Source of the DNA: Selenomonadaceae bacterium | GTDB taxonomy: Bacteria > Bacillota > Negativicutes > Selenomonadales > Selenomonadaceae | DNA length: 6,040 bases | Reading direction: 5' to 3' | Assembly: GCA_016286075.1 (NCBI GenBank) | Contig: JAEERZ010000141.1 | Location: forward strand, 1-6,040 | Part shown: piece by piece, positions 1 through 5,544 of the stretch | Layout of the letters: every line of letters starts with the position of its first letter | Position numbering within the stretch: the stretch's first letter is position 1 | Position numbers and translations under genes: made by a program | The notes under the pieces: generated by a model | The model's input: only the letters and a program-made list of their open reading frames with translations | What the model was told of the DNA's origin: nothing | Databases searched by the model: none

Positions 1-308
1 GTGAAAATTCCGTGCTCCGCGTGAAGCCGGGGAACGCATGGGCGAGGCCTAATGCTCCGGAATCCGAGGCGGCCGTAGAGGCGGCCCAGGCGCCGAATCC
101 GGCGGACGCCAACCGCAGCGCCGGGAAGACGGCGGCGGAGATAGAGGAAGAGAACCGCGCCCGGGAAGCGCGGGAAGCTGCCGTCAACGAGTGGCGCGAC
201 AGCGGGGCATCCGGGTCCCGTGTTCGGCCGGGGAACGCCTGGGCTCGGGTAGAGTACCCCGCGGACGATGCCGCGGCGGCGAATGAAGCGGCTAAAGCCG
301 CGCAGTAA
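1..308 (+). CDS. C-terminal fragment of an unidentified Ala/Glu/Arg-rich protein (5' end outside window)
   Basis: An open frame runs in from the left edge (first whole codon at base 3) and stops with TAA at 306-308, giving about 102 residues. The GTG at 12 has no Shine-Dalgarno site, so it is probably an internal valine rather than a start. The visible part is hydrophilic and low in complexity, with no membrane segment, no cysteine and long runs of Ala, Glu and Arg; a central stretch (roughly AAEIEEENRAREAREAAV) could be helical or coiled coil. The decapeptide RV[K/R]PGNAWAR occurs twice, 67 residues apart. I do not recognise the family. In many tad loci the gene just before tadZ/cpaE is the secretin (cpaC/rcpA) or another envelope component, so this may be a C-terminal extension of such a protein, but nothing in the fragment itself proves it. 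It ends 39 bases before the next gene and probably shares its transcript. Confidence 0.7.
   Translation, partial: ENSVLRVKPGNAWARPNAPESEAAVEAAQAPNPADANRSAGKTAAEIEEENRAREAREAAVNEWRDSGASGSRVRPGNAWARVEYPADDAAAANEAAKAAQ
18..47 (+). repeat. Decapeptide repeat copy 1 (RVKPGNAWAR)
   Basis: In-frame copy of a ten-residue motif. It differs from the second copy by a single conservative Lys/Arg change, while several synonymous codon positions differ, so the peptide rather than the DNA is conserved. After it the chain continues PNAPESEAAVEAAQ, loosely like the Ala-rich stretch after copy 2, which hints at a degenerate 67-residue tandem unit. Confidence 0.75.
219..248 (+). repeat. Decapeptide repeat copy 2 (RVRPGNAWAR)
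   Basis: Second in-frame copy, starting exactly 201 bases (67 codons) after the first. It lies 19 residues before the end of the protein and is followed by an acidic then Ala-rich tail. The PGNAWAR core is identical in both copies. Confidence 0.75.
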
Positions 309-347
309 AGCAAGGCAAAGAAACAGCATGGAAAGGAGGCCGCGCGC

Positions 348-1163
348 ATGGAGGAGCAAGGGCGTCGTGGCAATGTCATCACGGTCTTCAGCACGGCGTC
401 GGCCGTAGGAAAGACGCTGGTCGCTATCAATATGGCTGCCGAGCTGGCGCGGTTGGGCTATCGCGTCTGCCTTGTGGACCTTGATTTGCAGTTCGGCGAC
501 GTTTGCAATTATCTGCATCTTGTGCCGGAGCGGACGATTGCGGACGCGCAGCAAGCGGCGGAATCGAACGCGGAAGCCTTCGACGTGATCCAGTTCCTCG
601 ACGTTTACAAGTGCGACGAGATTTCGTTTTCGGTGATGGCGGCGCCGCTTCGTATCGACGAGGCGTACAATATGTCGGCGTCGGCCGTGCAGCATATCGT
701 GCAGCGGCTTCAGTTCCGGTTCGATTTTGTGGTGGCGGACACCACGTCTGCTTTCAGCGAGACGAATCTGATGCTGATGGATATGAGCACCATCATCACG
801 TTCTTGGGCATCGTGGATTTCATTCCCACTATCAAGAACATGAAAATCGGCTGCGATACAATCCGCAGTCTCGGCTATGAGAACGGAAAGATCCGGCTCG
901 TATTGAACCGCAGCAACTCCAAGACGAAGATTGATTTGGAGGACGTGGAAAATATTCTGGGAGAACCGTTTTACCATGTTCTGCCCAACGATTTCGGGGC
1001 TGCATGGGACGCCACGATGGCGGGCGTTCCGTTGGTGCGCAACGCCGATACGGCGCTGGCACGGGATTTGCGGGCGCTGGTGGCGCGCTATACGAATCTT
1101 GAAGTCGCAGATGAGGCGGGCCATAATAACGGCATGTCATGGTTCAAACGCATCTTCAATTAA
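348..1163 (+). CDS. tadZ: TadZ/CpaE-like MinD/ParA-family ATPase, short form without receiver domain
   Basis: This 271-residue protein is a P-loop ATPase of the MinD/ParA superfamily, TadZ/CpaE branch, expected at the cytoplasmic face of the inner membrane where such proteins position the Tad machine. The ATG at 348 has a strong AAGGAGG site at 333-339, 8 bases upstream. The Walker A region (residues 16-23, TASAVGKT) keeps G21-K22-T23 but has Thr where the first Gly should be and Ala17 where the MinD/ParA signature lysine should be. Walker A' is D44-L-D46 followed by QFGD, a hallmark of CpaE proteins, and the Walker B aspartate is D131 in VVAD. There is no receiver domain; residues 1-9 lead straight into the ATPase fold. 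The last residues, MSWFKRIFN, look like the amphipathic membrane-targeting tail of MinD. It lies 18 bases before a second CpaE paralogue. Family membership is firm; whether it hydrolyses ATP is uncertain. Confidence 0.88.
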   Translation: MEEQGRRGNVITVFSTASAVGKTLVAINMAAELARLGYRVCLVDLDLQFGDVCNYLHLVPERTIADAQQAAESNAEAFDVIQFLDVYKCDEISFSVMAAPLRIDEAYNMSASAVQHIVQRLQFRFDFVVADTTSAFSETNLMLMDMSTIITFLGIVDFIPTIKNMKIGCDTIRSLGYENGKIRLVLNRSNSKTKIDLEDVENILGEPFYHVLPNDFGAAWDATMAGVPLVRNADTALARDLRALVARYTNLEVADEAGHNNGMSWFKRIFN

Positions 1164-1169
1164 ACAGGC

Positions 1170-1174
1170 AGGTG
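1170..1174 (+). promoter_or_regulatory. Weak ribosome binding site for the GTG-started cpaE
   Basis: AGGTG lies 7 bases before the GTG at 1182 and matches part of the AGGAGGTGA consensus. It is the only plausible site, as no in-frame ATG lies near the start of the receiver fold. The weak site, the GTG start and the 18-base gap after the previous stop suggest translational coupling or reduced expression compared with the gene before it. Confidence 0.5.
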
Positions 1175-1181
1175 CTGGCAA

Positions 1182-2312
1182 GTGGATTATCAGGTGATTT
1201 TGGTTGAGAACAACCGGCTGATGCTGGAACGTTTGTCCAGCGTGATCCGGGGGACGTCCGGCTTTTCGCTGGCGGCTCGGTATCAGCAGGCCGGGGACGC
1301 TTTGGGGCAGTCGGCGATGTTCAAGCCGAACATCATTCTTTTGGATATTGACGAAAAGGGAAATCTGGGCTTGGTTCCGGAATTTGCCTCCGCCTTTCCC
1401 GGCGCGGCGATCCTTTGCATCAGCAGTCATTGGGACGCGAAGGAGTCCGACCAGATCGCGCAGGCAGGTGCAAAAGGTTATTTGGTAAAGCCGTTTTCCA
1501 GCGAGGAATTGACGGAAGCCGTTCAAACCTTCAGCAAGAGCGGCATGGCGCAAGGCTCGGAAGTGCTGGCTTTTTTCAGCCCGAAAGGCAAGAGCGGCAA
1601 GACGACGCTCATCGCGAATCTGGCTATGAGTCTCGCCGCCAGGAGCGGCGAGCCCGTGGGCATCATCGACGCGGATCTGCAGTTTGGGGACATGGCCGTA
1701 TTTTTTAATCTGGAGCCGAAGAGCACCATCGTGGAGGCGACCCGCGACGTCAAATTCCTTTCGCCGATTACGTTGAATCCCTATTTCATGGCGGTGCCGG
1801 AAGCGGAGAATATCCGCGTACTCTGCGGAACGAAAAAGCCGGAATTCGCGGAGATGGTAGAGATTGCTCCTTTCGAGGATTTGGTGCGCATGGCGCAGAG
1901 TCTGTTCCGCTATGTGCTGATCGACTTGCCGCCGGGATTCAATCCTATCTCCGTGGCGGCTGCGGAACTGGCCGCCACCACATATATGGTGGCGATGGTG
2001 GGCGGCGGCTTTGAAGTCCTGCACATGAAACGGGCGCTGGACGTATTCAAGGCTTGGCCGGATTATGAGCAGCGCGTCAAGACGATTTTTACCCGCGTTT
2101 CGCCCTGTACGGAGAAAGAGCGGGAGCTTCTGGAGCAAGAGCTGGGATACCCGGTGAGCTCTATTATGCCCAATGAGTATCTGCTCGTTTCCGCGGCGGC
2201 AAACAGCGGGCGCATGGCGGTTGACGTCCAGCCGGATACGCCGCTCTCCAAGAATATCAATCGTTTGTCCAAGGACATCATGGGCCGCCGGATTCAGTGG
2301 GGTGCGCCATGA
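1182..2312 (+). CDS. cpaE: CpaE/TadZ pilus localisation ATPase with N-terminal receiver domain
   Basis: This 376-residue protein has the standard CpaE/TadZ build: a response-regulator-like receiver (about 1-120) joined to a MinD/ParA-type ATPase (about 126-370). In the receiver, D55 (in IILLDID) sits at the phosphoacceptor position, S81 at the conserved Ser/Thr and K103-P104 at the conserved Lys-Pro. The usual N-terminal acidic pair is E9-N10, so one magnesium ligand is missing. In the ATPase the P-loop is SPKGKSGKTT, with signature lysine K135 and P-loop lysine K140; Walker A' is D163-A-D165 followed by QFGD; Walker B is D248 in VLIDLPPG. It therefore keeps the catalytic residues that the upstream paralogue lacks. 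The GTG at 1182 is chosen because residues 3-8 form the first receiver beta-strand. Its TGA overlaps the tadB start codon. The role in Tad pilus positioning is known from the family; any phosphorylation is inference. Confidence 0.93.
   Translation: MDYQVILVENNRLMLERLSSVIRGTSGFSLAARYQQAGDALGQSAMFKPNIILLDIDEKGNLGLVPEFASAFPGAAILCISSHWDAKESDQIAQAGAKGYLVKPFSSEELTEAVQTFSKSGMAQGSEVLAFFSPKGKSGKTTLIANLAMSLAARSGEPVGIIDADLQFGDMAVFFNLEPKSTIVEATRDVKFLSPITLNPYFMAVPEAENIRVLCGTKKPEFAEMVEIAPFEDLVRMAQSLFRYVLIDLPPGFNPISVAAAELAATTYMVAMVGGGFEVLHMKRALDVFKAWPDYEQRVKTIFTRVSPCTEKERELLEQELGYPVSSIMPNEYLLVSAAANSGRMAVDVQPDTPLSKNINRLSKDIMGRRIQWGAP
2299..2304 (+). promoter_or_regulatory. Ribosome binding site that decides the tadB start
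   Basis: GGGGTG lies inside the end of cpaE, 4 bases before the ATG at 2309. That ATG overlaps the cpaE stop as ATGA, a typical coupling junction. The alternative in-frame GTG at 2297 would add only four residues (MGCA), has no Shine-Dalgarno site of its own, and begins just upstream of this one. Confidence 0.6.
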
Positions 2313-3283
2313 CAATTTTGATTTCCGTCGTCTGCGGCGTCCTCGTATTCCTGATGTTCGTATTCTTCATCGAGTACACGCGTCGGAACCGGTCGGTTCT
2401 TCGGCAGCGTATGCGGTATTACGCCGACGGCATGTATGGTCCGGCTCCGGCGTCCGAGCTTCCGCATCGGCAGAAAAAGTCGGACGAGAAGTTCATGGGC
2501 TTCGTCAAGGAAGCGGGAAAGCGTCTGGCAAAAATCCGGCGGGCGGAAAATCTCGACTTGAAGATGCAGCAGGCGGGTCTGCCGATTCTCGGTTCCGAGT
2601 TTCTCGTCATCGCGGCTCTTGGCGGTCTGCTGGCTGGCGTGGTCGTCTTCCTTCTGACCATGAAGCCCTTGATGGCCGTCATTGTGGCAATCGTGGCCGT
2701 GGTGGGAGAATGGGTGTATATCCTGTACCGCATTGATAAACGCCGCAAGGAGTTCGTCAATCAGCTCGGCGATTGCCTGACGACCGTGGCAAACGCCATG
2801 CGGGCGGGGTTCAGTTTCTTGCAGGCGATGGAGCTGGTTTCAAAAGAGATGGAGCCGCCTGTCAGCGAGGAATTTGCCCGCGCCATCCGGGATATGAACG
2901 TGGGCACCCGATTAGAGAAAGCGCTGGAGGATATGGACGTGCGGGTGGGATGTTCCGAGTTTTCTCTCGTCGTCACTGCCGTATTGATCCAGCATCAGGT
3001 GGGCGGAAATCTGGCGCAGATTTTGGATTCCATCAGCAACACCATCAACGAGCGCATCCGCATGCGGCGGGAAGTACTGGCGCTGACAGCACAGGGCCGG
3101 GCGTCCGGCTGGGTGCTGGCGGTGCTGCCGCTGGCTTTGGCGGCAATCCTCTCCATCCTGAATCCGTCGTATCTTACGCCGCTCTTGGAAGACCAGATCG
3201 GGCGCGTTGCCATCGGCGTGGCGCTCGTGTTGGAACTTATCGGGTTCTTCGTAATTCATCGGATTGTGGATATTGAGGTTTGA
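2309..3283 (+). CDS. tadB: TadB, inner-membrane platform protein (type II secretion F domain)
   Basis: This 324-residue polytopic protein is of the GspF/T2SSF type that, with TadC, forms the inner-membrane platform on which the TadA ATPase acts. An N-terminal membrane helix (about 2-21) and a basic cytoplasmic stretch are followed by two hydrophobic segments (about 98-117 and 121-143), a cytoplasmic F domain (about 150-265) and two C-terminal helices (about 268-284 and 300-317). Typical TadB sequence includes NAMRAGFSFLQAMELVSKEM, the VGGNLAQILDSISNTI run, and ALTAQGR just before the fourth hydrophobic segment. The length is normal for TadB. The start overlaps the cpaE stop, so the two are probably translationally coupled. 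It is unusual that flp, tadE and tadA separate this gene from tadC; tadA-tadB-tadC is the common order. The assignment as TadB rather than TadC rests on the motif pattern and on the TadC-like gene at 5545. Confidence 0.9.
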   Translation: MTILISVVCGVLVFLMFVFFIEYTRRNRSVLRQRMRYYADGMYGPAPASELPHRQKKSDEKFMGFVKEAGKRLAKIRRAENLDLKMQQAGLPILGSEFLVIAALGGLLAGVVVFLLTMKPLMAVIVAIVAVVGEWVYILYRIDKRRKEFVNQLGDCLTTVANAMRAGFSFLQAMELVSKEMEPPVSEEFARAIRDMNVGTRLEKALEDMDVRVGCSEFSLVVTAVLIQHQVGGNLAQILDSISNTINERIRMRREVLALTAQGRASGWVLAVLPLALAAILSILNPSYLTPLLEDQIGRVAIGVALVLELIGFFVIHRIVDIEV

Positions 3284-3291
3284 TTCGTTGT

Positions 3292-3314
3292 TATTTGAGC
3301 CTTTGGCTTAAATA
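3292..3314 (+). other. RNA hairpin in the tadB-flp gap
   Basis: Bases 3292-3301 pair with 3305-3314 over ten positions (nine Watson-Crick pairs and one G-U) around a TTT loop. The stem starts 9 bases after the tadB stop. No U-run follows directly (the next bases are TAGTAGGATTTG), so it is not a textbook intrinsic terminator. It could act as an mRNA processing or stability element that sets flp apart from tadB. It overlaps the -35 half of the possible promoter below, so the two readings compete. Confidence 0.55.
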
Positions 3315-3323
3315 TAGTAGGAT
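3295..3323 (+). promoter_or_regulatory. Possible internal sigma-70-type promoter before flp
   Basis: TTGAGC (3295-3300) and TAGGAT (3318-3323) are 17 bases apart and each match four of six consensus positions. A second -10-like hexamer, TATAGT (3313-3318, five of six), lies in the same stretch with a poorer -35. The surrounding gap, 3284-3354, is about 31% G+C by hand count, far below its neighbours, as expected of a promoter region. An extra promoter would suit flp, whose product is needed in great excess, but matches of this quality can occur by chance in AT-rich DNA. Confidence 0.35.
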
Positions 3324-3340
3324 TTGTTTTATATTTTTAA

Positions 3341-3348
3341 AGGGGGAG
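3341..3348 (+). promoter_or_regulatory. Ribosome binding site that decides the flp start
   Basis: The G-rich run AGGGGGAG lies 6 bases before the ATG at 3355. This fixes the flp start there rather than at the in-frame TTG at 3280, which lies inside the tadB stop region and would add 25 residues with no ribosome binding site. Confidence 0.7.
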
Positions 3349-3354
3349 AAAGTC

Positions 3355-3564
3355 ATGGATGTAAAGGCGACGTGGGAATATGTCAAGGCGCGGTACCTGA
3401 ACCGCTATTTGGGAGAAAAAGGGCAGGGTATCGTAGAGTATGCGCTGATTCTGGCTTTCGTAGTGGTGATTGCGGTTGCGATTACGAATGCCGGCGGGTT
3501 GAAGGACAAGGTTTCCGAAGTCTTCAGCAATATCACCCAATCCTTTGACAATATGAAGAAATAA
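3355..3564 (+). CDS. flp: Flp-type major prepilin
   Basis: This 69-residue protein is the Flp pilin, the subunit of the Tad pilus fibre. The leader (residues 1-23) is long and positively charged and ends in EKG; prepilin peptidase is expected to cut after G23, leaving Q24 as residue 1 and placing E28-Y29 at the +5/+6 positions that define Flp proteins. The mature chain is about 46 residues: a hydrophobic helix (about 26-46, core IVEYALILAFVVVIAVA) followed by a short polar tail rich in Lys, Ser and Asn. Size and layout are normal for Flp. Only one flp copy is seen here, and it sits between tadB and tadE rather than at the head of the cluster. Its AT-rich 5' gap with a hairpin and possible promoter suggests that its expression is set separately from that of tadB. 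Confidence 0.95.
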   Translation: MDVKATWEYVKARYLNRYLGEKGQGIVEYALILAFVVVIAVAITNAGGLKDKVSEVFSNITQSFDNMKK

Positions 3565-3606
3565 TCGGACGGGCGAGTCGTCAATCTGTCCGTGATTGGC
3601 GGGGTG

Positions 3607-3662
3607 CCCGGTGCCTGTGGAAGACCGCCTGAAACCGGGAGGCAGTCCTCCCGTGAAGGAGG
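3607..3662 (+). promoter_or_regulatory. Candidate mutually exclusive hairpins controlling tadE translation
   Basis: Within the 105-base flp-tadE gap, four short segments can pair in competing ways. CCCGGT (3607-3612) is exactly complementary to ACCGGG (3634-3639). CGGGAGG (3636-3642) pairs perfectly with CCTCCCG (3647-3653) around a four-base loop. CCTCC (3647-3651) can instead pair with GGAGG (3658-3662), the core of the tadE ribosome binding site. The middle stem would leave the site free, whereas the first pairing would release CCTCC to cover it. The pairings are read directly; the switching role is inference, and in GC-rich DNA some may be chance. I recognise no known riboswitch class. 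Confidence 0.4.
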
Positions 3663-3664
3663 TG
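3656..3664 (+). promoter_or_regulatory. Strong ribosome binding site for tadE
   Basis: AAGGAGGTG is a full match to the anti-Shine-Dalgarno complement, 5 bases before the ATG at 3670. It sets the tadE start there rather than at the in-frame GTG at 3592. Its core lies beside, and is complementary to, one arm of the hairpin at 3636-3653. Confidence 0.85.
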
Positions 3665-3669
3665 GAGCC

Positions 3670-4083
3670 ATGAGAAGACAAAAAGGACAGGCCGTGGTGG
3701 AATTTGCCTTGGTGCTGCCGCTGTTCTTCCTGTTTTTTTGGGGAATGATTTATATAGGGCTTCTGTATTCGGACTATCTGACGCTTTCCAACTGGGCTCG
3801 TGAAAGCGCGCGGTATGCTTCCATTGAAGGTGCCGGGGCGGCTGTAACGGAGTTTCAGAGGGAGGCGCGCAGTCCGGCGCTTTTGACGAATCTTTATCAA
3901 TGGAAGGGCGCCAGCAGTTTTGCCATCGCGGGCGGCGATGATAGTTCCACGTCGGTGTCAGTGACCGTGACTGTGGATTTGAACCATAGTTTTCCGGGTG
4001 TGGGCGTCATGGATTTTGTGGGGGCGCCATTGCCGGAGAAATATAAAATTTTTTATTCCATGCACAAGGAGCCTTCCTCGTGA
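3670..4083 (+). CDS. tadE: TadE-like pseudopilin
   Basis: This 137-residue protein is of the TadE family, minor pilin-like proteins needed for Flp pilus biogenesis. It opens with a very short basic leader (MRRQKG) and a prepilin-like site: cleavage after G6 would leave Q7 first with E11-F12 at +5/+6. The hydrophobic segment covers about residues 9-33 and is followed by the family motif around NWARESARYAS (41-51). The rest (about 52-137) is a probable periplasmic region with a beta-rich SVSVTVTVDL stretch. There are no cysteines. Its length is typical of TadE and much shorter than TadG. It lies 105 bases after flp and 53 before tadA. TadF is the other possible reading, but the NWAREsAR motif favours TadE. 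Confidence 0.88.
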   Translation: MRRQKGQAVVEFALVLPLFFLFFWGMIYIGLLYSDYLTLSNWARESARYASIEGAGAAVTEFQREARSPALLTNLYQWKGASSFAIAGGDDSSTSVSVTVTVDLNHSFPGVGVMDFVGAPLPEKYKIFYSMHKEPSS

Positions 4084-4104
4084 CGGAGTCGCGAATAGGG
4101 ATTG

Positions 4105-4118
4105 CCGCCGTGCGGCGG
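4105..4118 (+). other. Small GC hairpin upstream of tadA
   Basis: CCGCC (4105-4109) and GGCGG (4114-4118) form a five-pair stem around GTGC in the 53-base gap between tadE and tadA. No U-run follows, so it is not an intrinsic terminator. It ends 18 bases before the tadA ATG, just before the GGAG and GGGGT elements (4123-4126, 4128-4132) that probably serve as ribosome binding site. It is short enough to be chance. Confidence 0.3.
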
Positions 4119-4136
4119 AAATGGAGTGGGGTATAG

Positions 4137-5528
4137 ATGTCAGCATTGTTGGAACGGCTGGGGCGACCTGCGGGTGAAAAGCCCCGACAGAGGCCGATTT
4201 TTGCCGGGCGGCGCTCGGAGGCGACGGAAGACGCCTATCAGGAGATAAAGCTGGATATCCATAGGCGGATCGTGGACGAGATGAGCGCCGAGGAGCGGCA
4301 GCTGCTTTCCGGGCGCGATAATTCCCGGGAACAGGTAGAGGCGCTGATTACGTCCTACTGTACCAAAGTGCTGGACGACAATCCTTTCGCCGTGCCGAGG
4401 GGAGACCGGGCGCGCATCGTGGCGGATATTTGCGACGAGATGCTGGGCTTGGGCCCGATAGAGCCGCTCCTGAAAGATGACACCATCACCGAGGTCATGA
4501 TCAACGGTCCGAAGCAGATCTTCGTGGAGCGCGCGGGCAAGCTGTCCCTGACCAAGGTGCAGTTCCATGACGAAGCGCATTTGATGAACATCATCGAACG
4601 CATATTGAGCCCGCTGGGCCGTCGTGTGGACGAGGCGTCGCCTTTGGTGGACGCGCGCCTGGCCGACGGGTCCCGCGTCAATATCATCATCCATCCCCTT
4701 TCGCTGGTGGGACCCTGCGTGACCATCCGTAAATTCTCCAAGACGGCGCTGTCCGTGGATAATCTCATCGGATTCGGCTCCATGAGCGAAGACATGGCGG
4801 AATTCCTTCGCGCCTGCGTCAAGGCGCGGCTCAATATCCTCGTTTCCGGCGGCACCGGCTCCGGTAAGACGACGACGCTGAACGTGCTTTCGTCGTTCAT
4901 CCCGGATGACGAACGCATTGTGACCATCGAGGACGCGGCGGAGCTCCGGCTCCAGCAGCAGCATGTGGTGACGCTGGAGGCGCGCCCGTCGAATATCGAA
5001 GGCAAGGGCGAGATTACCATTCGCGATTTGGTGCGGAACGCGCTTCGTATGCGTCCGGACCGCATCATCGTGGGCGAGGTTCGTTCCGGCGAAGCCCTCG
5101 ATATGCTGCAGGCCATGAATACGGGCCATGACGGTTCCCTGACCACGGCTCACGCCAACAGCCCGAGAGACGCGCTGTCGCGTCTTGAGACGATGGTGCT
5201 GATGGCGGGTATGGATTTCCCTGTGCGGGCGATCCGCGAGCAGATTTCCTCGGCCATCGACCTCATCATCCAGCAGTCCCGCATCCAGGACGGCAGCCGG
5301 AAGATAACCTATATTACCGAGGTGCAGAAAATGGAGGGCGACACCATCGTCCTGCAGGATCTTTTCCGCTATGAGCAGTCCCATATCGACGAAAGCGGGA
5401 AATCGGTGGGGACTTTCGTATCCACGGGTTTGCAGCCCGGCTTCTTGGAAAAATTCCGGCTGCACGGCGTACAGGTTCCGAAGAGTTCCTTCGGCAATCC
5501 GGCGCAGGCCGATATGGATTCTATGTAA
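4137..5528 (+). CDS. tadA: TadA/CpaF, Flp pilus assembly secretion ATPase
   Basis: This 463-residue cytoplasmic ATPase belongs to the GspE/VirB11 superfamily, CpaF/TadA branch. Its hexamer powers Flp pilus assembly through the TadB/TadC platform. The N-terminal domain (about 30-230) begins with a variable basic stretch and includes the family's LGPIEPLL and EVMINGP motifs. The catalytic domain carries Walker A G238-T245 (GGTGSGKT, lysine K244), an Asp box around T263-E269 (TIEDAAE), Walker B I310-E314 (IIVGE) and a His box around G330-H339 (GHDGSLTTAH). All catalytic motifs are present, so it should be active. S317 in GEVRSGEA replaces the glycine common in this family and is probably neutral. 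The tail ends with the usual GTFVSTGLQPGFLEKF pattern. The start is the ATG at 4137, preceded by G-rich elements at 4123-4132. The stop TAA overlaps the ribosome binding site of the next gene. It could fill both extension and retraction roles, as no second ATPase is visible. Confidence 0.96.
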   Translation: MSALLERLGRPAGEKPRQRPIFAGRRSEATEDAYQEIKLDIHRRIVDEMSAEERQLLSGRDNSREQVEALITSYCTKVLDDNPFAVPRGDRARIVADICDEMLGLGPIEPLLKDDTITEVMINGPKQIFVERAGKLSLTKVQFHDEAHLMNIIERILSPLGRRVDEASPLVDARLADGSRVNIIIHPLSLVGPCVTIRKFSKTALSVDNLIGFGSMSEDMAEFLRACVKARLNILVSGGTGSGKTTTLNVLSSFIPDDERIVTIEDAAELRLQQQHVVTLEARPSNIEGKGEITIRDLVRNALRMRPDRIIVGEVRSGEALDMLQAMNTGHDGSLTTAHANSPRDALSRLETMVLMAGMDFPVRAIREQISSAIDLIIQQSRIQDGSRKITYITEVQKMEGDTIVLQDLFRYEQSHIDESGKSVGTFVSTGLQPGFLEKFRLHGVQVPKSSFGNPAQADMDSM

Positions 5529-5544
5529 GGAGAGCAGATAGCGT

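Noticed and set aside
348..1163. Chromosome-partitioning ParA or MinD instead of TadZ
   Set aside because: The QFGD signature after Walker A', the degenerate P-loop and the position beside cpaE and tadB point to the Tad system; no parB, parS or minC/minE is present.
1137..2315. A 392-codon open frame on the - strand, antisense to cpaE
   Set aside because: It mirrors cpaE almost end to end, its translation is rich in His, Arg and Gln with no motif, and cpaE is clearly the real gene.
3303..3331. Sigma-54 promoter before flp
   Set aside because: TTGGC could be a -24 element, but there is no GC-containing -12 element at the required distance.
3292..3335. Intrinsic terminator after tadB
   Set aside because: The hairpin is AU-rich in its lower half and is not followed at once by a U-run; the T-rich stretch begins only about 9-15 bases later.
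3280..3354. Longer flp reading from a TTG at 3280
   Set aside because: No ribosome binding site precedes it, it overlaps the tadB stop, and the added residues are not part of any Flp leader. The ATG at 3355 with AGGGGGAG is much better.
3592..3669. Longer tadE reading from a GTG at 3592
   Set aside because: The added 26 residues are Gly/Pro/Arg-rich and would spoil the short basic leader, while the ATG at 3670 has a perfect ribosome binding site.
3565..3669. Known riboswitch (c-di-GMP or cobalamin) in the flp-tadE gap
   Set aside because: GGTGCC and a GGAGG-type segment briefly suggested a cobalamin element, but the gap is too short and lacks the conserved core and B12-box order; the c-di-GMP core is also absent.
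4140..5465. A 441-codon open frame on the - strand, antisense to tadA
   Set aside because: It shadows a gene with every catalytic motif of CpaF/TadA, and its product is a His/Arg-rich sequence without recognisable domains. Long antisense frames are expected opposite GC-rich genes.
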